Shown one piece after another: positions 62,503 through 64,000 of a stretch of 64,000 nucleotides of DNA. The stretch spans positions 186,001-250,000 of the forward strand of contig JAJZQH010000001.1 of the NCBI GenBank assembly GCA_021810905.1, read 5' to 3'. Origin of the DNA: a bacterium. Lineage in GTDB: Bacteria > UBA10199 > 2-02-FULL-44-16 > JAAZCA01. Position 1 is the stretch's first letter, and each line of letters begins with the position of its first letter. The notes below the pieces were generated by a model, which did no database searches, was not told where the DNA came from, and worked only from the letters and a program-made list of their open reading frames with translations. The position numbers and the translations under genes were made by a program.

Positions 62503-62575
62503 AGCCGAGAACGGGAATCGAACCCGTGACCTCATGCTTACCATGCATGTGCTCTACCGACTGAGCTATCTCGGC
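62503..62575 (-). tRNA. tRNA-Thr (GGT)
   Basis: 73 nt; acceptor GCCGAGA/TCTCGGC, discriminator T, anticodon loop ATGGTAA on a CATGC/GCATG stem, T-loop GGTTCGATTCC. Last tRNA before tuf copy 2. Confidence 0.97.
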
Positions 62576-62589
62576 ACTTGGTCCGCCGC

Positions 62590-62770
62590 CATAAATGCCG
62601 CGCTGCTGCGTTGCTCCTCCTCAGCACTCCTTGCGGCGTACATTGAGTACGCCTCAGTCGGCTTCGTCGGAGCGCCTTGCCTCGCGGTATTTCTGTCGCC
62701 GGCCTCCTCGGGCTGCCTTGCATCTGGGACTTTTTGAGCAGCCTGCGCGCCTTGTCTCACGGCATTTATG
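62590..62770. mobile_element. Dispersed-repeat/MITE-like element inside the tRNA operon
   Basis: A GC-rich stretch of 181 bp bounded by inverted CATAAATGCCG (62590-62600) and CGGCATTTATG (62760-62770). It contains a perfect internal hairpin GGCGTAC-ATTGA-GTACGCC (62635-62653). On the minus strand it has AAAAAGTCCCAGATGCAAGG, a word string I recall from dispersed repeats in deltaproteobacterial genomes. It has no credible coding sequence and splits tRNA-Gly from tRNA-Thr. Confidence 0.6.
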
Positions 62771-62819
62771 ACGCCCAGGATACCAGTTCATCAATTCATA
62801 AAAGAGCATCGTGCGTTTG

Positions 62820-62891
62820 AGCGGGAGACGGGTTTCGAACCCGCGACCCTCAGCTTGGAAGGCTGATGCTCTACCACTGAGCTACTCCCGC
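62820..62891 (-). tRNA. tRNA-Gly (TCC)
   Basis: 72 nt; acceptor GCGGGAG/CTCCCGC, anticodon loop CTTCCAA on a TCAGC/GCTGA stem, T-loop GGTTCGAAACC. Confidence 0.96.
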
Positions 62892-62898
62892 CTGACTT

Positions 62899-62992
62899 CA
62901 GTTAAAAGGTTAAAGTTCAAAGTTTAAAGCAACATCCGAGCGCATTCACGATTTCTCTTTAAACTTTTCACTTTCAACTATTAACTGCAGTC
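62899..62992. repeat. Heptad hairpin, AGTTNAA type, between tRNA-Tyr and tRNA-Gly
   Basis: AGTTAAA, AGGTTAA, AGTTCAA, AGTTTAA, AGC on the left and TTTAAACTTTTCACTTTCAA then CTATTAACT on the right. The loop GCAACATC...GCGC..TTCACGATTT is shared with the next element at 63085, although the tuf copies lack it. Confidence 0.9.
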
Positions 62993-62995
62993 ATG

Positions 62996-63078
62996 TGGAG
63001 AGGGGAGGATTCGAACCTCCGAAGGCTAATGCCGGCAGATTTACAGTCTGCTCCCTTTGGCCGCTCGGGAACCTCTCC
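62996..63078 (-). tRNA. tRNA-Tyr (GTA)
   Basis: About 83 nt with a long variable arm; acceptor GGAGAGG/CCTCTCC, anticodon GTA in CTGTAAA, discriminator A, T-loop GGTTCGAATCC. Confidence 0.96.
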
Positions 63079-63084
63079 CAACTT

Positions 63085-63165
63085 CAGTTAAAAGTTCAAA
63101 GTTTAAAGCAACATCTTAGGCGCTTCACGATTTTCCTTTTAAATTTTCACTTTTAACTTTCAAGT
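63085..63165. repeat. Heptad hairpin, AGTTNAA type, between tRNA-Thr(TGT) and tRNA-Tyr
   Basis: AGTTAAA, AGTTCAA, AGTTTAA, AGC, the shared loop with GCAACATC and TTCACGATTT, then TTTTAAATTTTCACTTTTAA as the return arm. Confidence 0.9.
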
Positions 63166-63173
63166 GTCTTTGG

Positions 63174-63246
63174 AGCCGACGGCCGGACTCGAACCGGCGA
63201 CCTGCTGATTACAAATCAGCAGCTCTACCTGCTGAGCTACGTCGGC
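63174..63246 (-). tRNA. tRNA-Thr (TGT)
   Basis: 73 nt; acceptor GCCGACG/CGTCGGC, anticodon loop TTTGTAA on a CTGAT/ATCAG stem, T-loop GGTTCGAGTCC. First gene of the tRNA-tuf operon. Confidence 0.97.
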
Positions 63247-63544
63247 AAAAAATCACATCCACCCAAAATGAAACTTCGCCGATCCTCGCCGACCATCATT
63301 CGATGGTGCGCGTACGTTGAATTTCAATGAACTTACGCGCACGCACGCGCAAAAGCGGTGCGAACGCAATGAATCTCATTCTCTTCAGGGGACGGCTCCG
63401 CGCCATTCCCGATTGATTTTACTGATGAATTTGCCCGCCGCGGATAAGTGACACGCAGCCATTCCAAAAAAGTTTGGATCATTTAGGAGAGAAGTCGAAC
63501 TTTGTCAAGGTATAAAGAAGATTTCGGTATGGGTTTTGCAATCA
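63247..63544. other. Leader and promoter region of the tRNA-tuf operon
   Basis: No gene seen. A hairpin (GCGCGTA 63308-63314 with TACGCGC 63334-63340) lies in the presumed leader. It is unlike the heptad elements in having no tandem words. Confidence 0.55.
63480..63508 (-). promoter_or_regulatory. Candidate promoter of the tRNA-tuf operon
   Basis: On the minus strand a perfect -35 TTGACA (63503-63508) is followed after 17 bases by TAAATG (63480-63485), a poor -10. Transcription would start near 63473, about 225 nt before tRNA-Thr. Placement upstream of a stable-RNA operon supports it. Confidence 0.45.
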
Positions 63545-64000
63545 TTAATATCTGCGCTGTCTTGCGATCTCTCCCAGACATAAGGCCCCTGCAACAGATA
63601 CGTTATACGAAAGAACCGACTCAACCTCCATTGGGATATAGACAATGTCATCGCAATTCTGTTTAACAAGCCGCCTGATACCGCCACCCTCCGACCCAAG
63701 TACCAATACAACATTAAAACCTTTAAAATCAACGTCATATATTGATTTATCACCGCCCGCTTCAGCCGCTGTTGCCCACATCCCCTTCTCCTTAAGATAT
63801 CCCAGAGTCTTTGTCAGGTTGGTGACCTGGGTGACAGGCAAATATTCAGTGGCGCCTGCCGAAGACTTGACGACCGCAGAGGTTACCGCTGCCGCGTTAT
63901 CGCGCGGCAAAATCATTCCGTGAACGCCGAGCAGATATGCAGTTCGCACAAGAGAACCGAGATTCTGCGGATCGGTAATTCCATCGAGCATGATCAAGAA
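63545..64000 (-). CDS. rlmB: 23S rRNA 2'-O-methyltransferase RlmB/TrmH (SpoU) family, C-terminal part
   Basis: 151 codons visible, open to the right edge, so the N-terminus is outside the window. SpoU motifs: LDGITDPQNLGSLVRTA (motif 1, RNA-binding Asn/Arg), VLVLGSEGGGIRR (motif 2, knot) and IPMEVESVLSYNVSVAGAL (motif 3). The usual SLN of motif 3 is SYN here. RlmB methylates G2251 of 23S rRNA; relatives act on tRNA. Divergence from the tRNA operon: same strand, upstream by 298 bp. Confidence 0.88.
   Translation of the reverse strand, partial: FLIMLDGITDPQNLGSLVRTAYLLGVHGMILPRDNAAAVTSAVVKSSAGATEYLPVTQVTNLTKTLGYLKEKGMWATAAEAGGDKSIYDVDFKGFNVVLVLGSEGGGIRRLVKQNCDDIVYIPMEVESVLSYNVSVAGALCLGEIARQRRY

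Noticed and set aside
62534-62760. Short open frames inside the tRNA operon spacer
   Set aside because: They run through the tRNA-Thr gene and the inverted-end element and lack ribosome sites; the sequence is better explained as a repeat.

Overview
This window is bacterial chromosome, almost entirely coding, with a GC-leaning composition. About half of it (28.1-63.2 kb) is one continuous, minus-strand information-processing supercluster in the classical bacterial order: a tRNA operon (Thr-TGT, Tyr-GTA, Gly-TCC, Thr-GGT), tuf copy 2, rpmG, tRNA-Trp, secE-nusG, rplKAJL-rpoBC, then the str (rpsL-rpsG-fusA-tuf copy 1), S10, spc and alpha operons ending in rplQ. That layout, Shine-Dalgarno-led genes and separate rpoB and rpoC point to a Gram-negative bacterium of proteobacterial or deltaproteobacterial grade (for example Myxococcota or a related uncultured lineage). 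The sequence alone does not fix the phylum. A putative C-terminal beta-barrel ending in Phe (436-2133) fits an outer membrane. All zinc-ribbon ribosomal proteins seen (L33, L36, S14) keep their cysteines.

The left 28 kb is metabolic and accessory. At 0-9.6 kb are an EF-hand/beta-barrel protein, rlmN with a HAD hydrolase, an sn-glycerol-1-phosphate dehydrogenase of the AraM/EgsA family, a ChaN/TIKI-like protein with the GxxH...E...GxxH signature, and a 1004-residue protein of unknown function. At 9.8-15.8 kb is an alpha-glucan module: a Corynebacterium-type glycogen synthase (GlgM-like), a maltokinase and an SLC45-like MFS sugar importer in one operon, followed by a GH13-like enzyme. Both enzymes known to make maltose-1-phosphate are adjacent, but GlgE is not here. 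At 16-28 kb are a DUF4380 protein, a pair of adjacent paralogues of unknown function, an orphan PD-(D/E)XK nuclease, and histidine-utilisation genes (a fused ftcD, hutI, hutU; no hutH). A flavin reductase, a TlpA-like thioredoxin and two divergent four-helix-bundle genes share this stretch; the latter two are separated by a perfect 23-bp-armed palindrome.

The most unusual signal is in the gaps. More than twenty intergenic sites carry short degenerate tandem repeats with a period of 7 nt (8 in two loci, about 10 in one). The words come from several unrelated vocabularies (CGTCGTT, CGTGGTT/CGAATCA, AGTTNAA, CAGAANN, CAGCNNT, NNNTCAC, GTACGTTN). In most loci an array is followed by its own reverse complement, so the locus folds into a long hairpin. 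Within a vocabulary the loop is conserved between loci, and one copy is inverted relative to the others, which suggests a mobile or copied element. Thirteen of the nineteen gaps longer than 70 bp between tRNA-Trp/rpmG/tuf2 and rplQ hold one, while the remaining ribosomal genes overlap or nearly touch. The window also has two virtually identical tuf blocks of 1267 bp, a 180-bp element with inverted ends inside the tRNA operon, a tRNA-like relic with its own terminator, and several ribosomal proteins with unusual Lys/Ala-rich tails.
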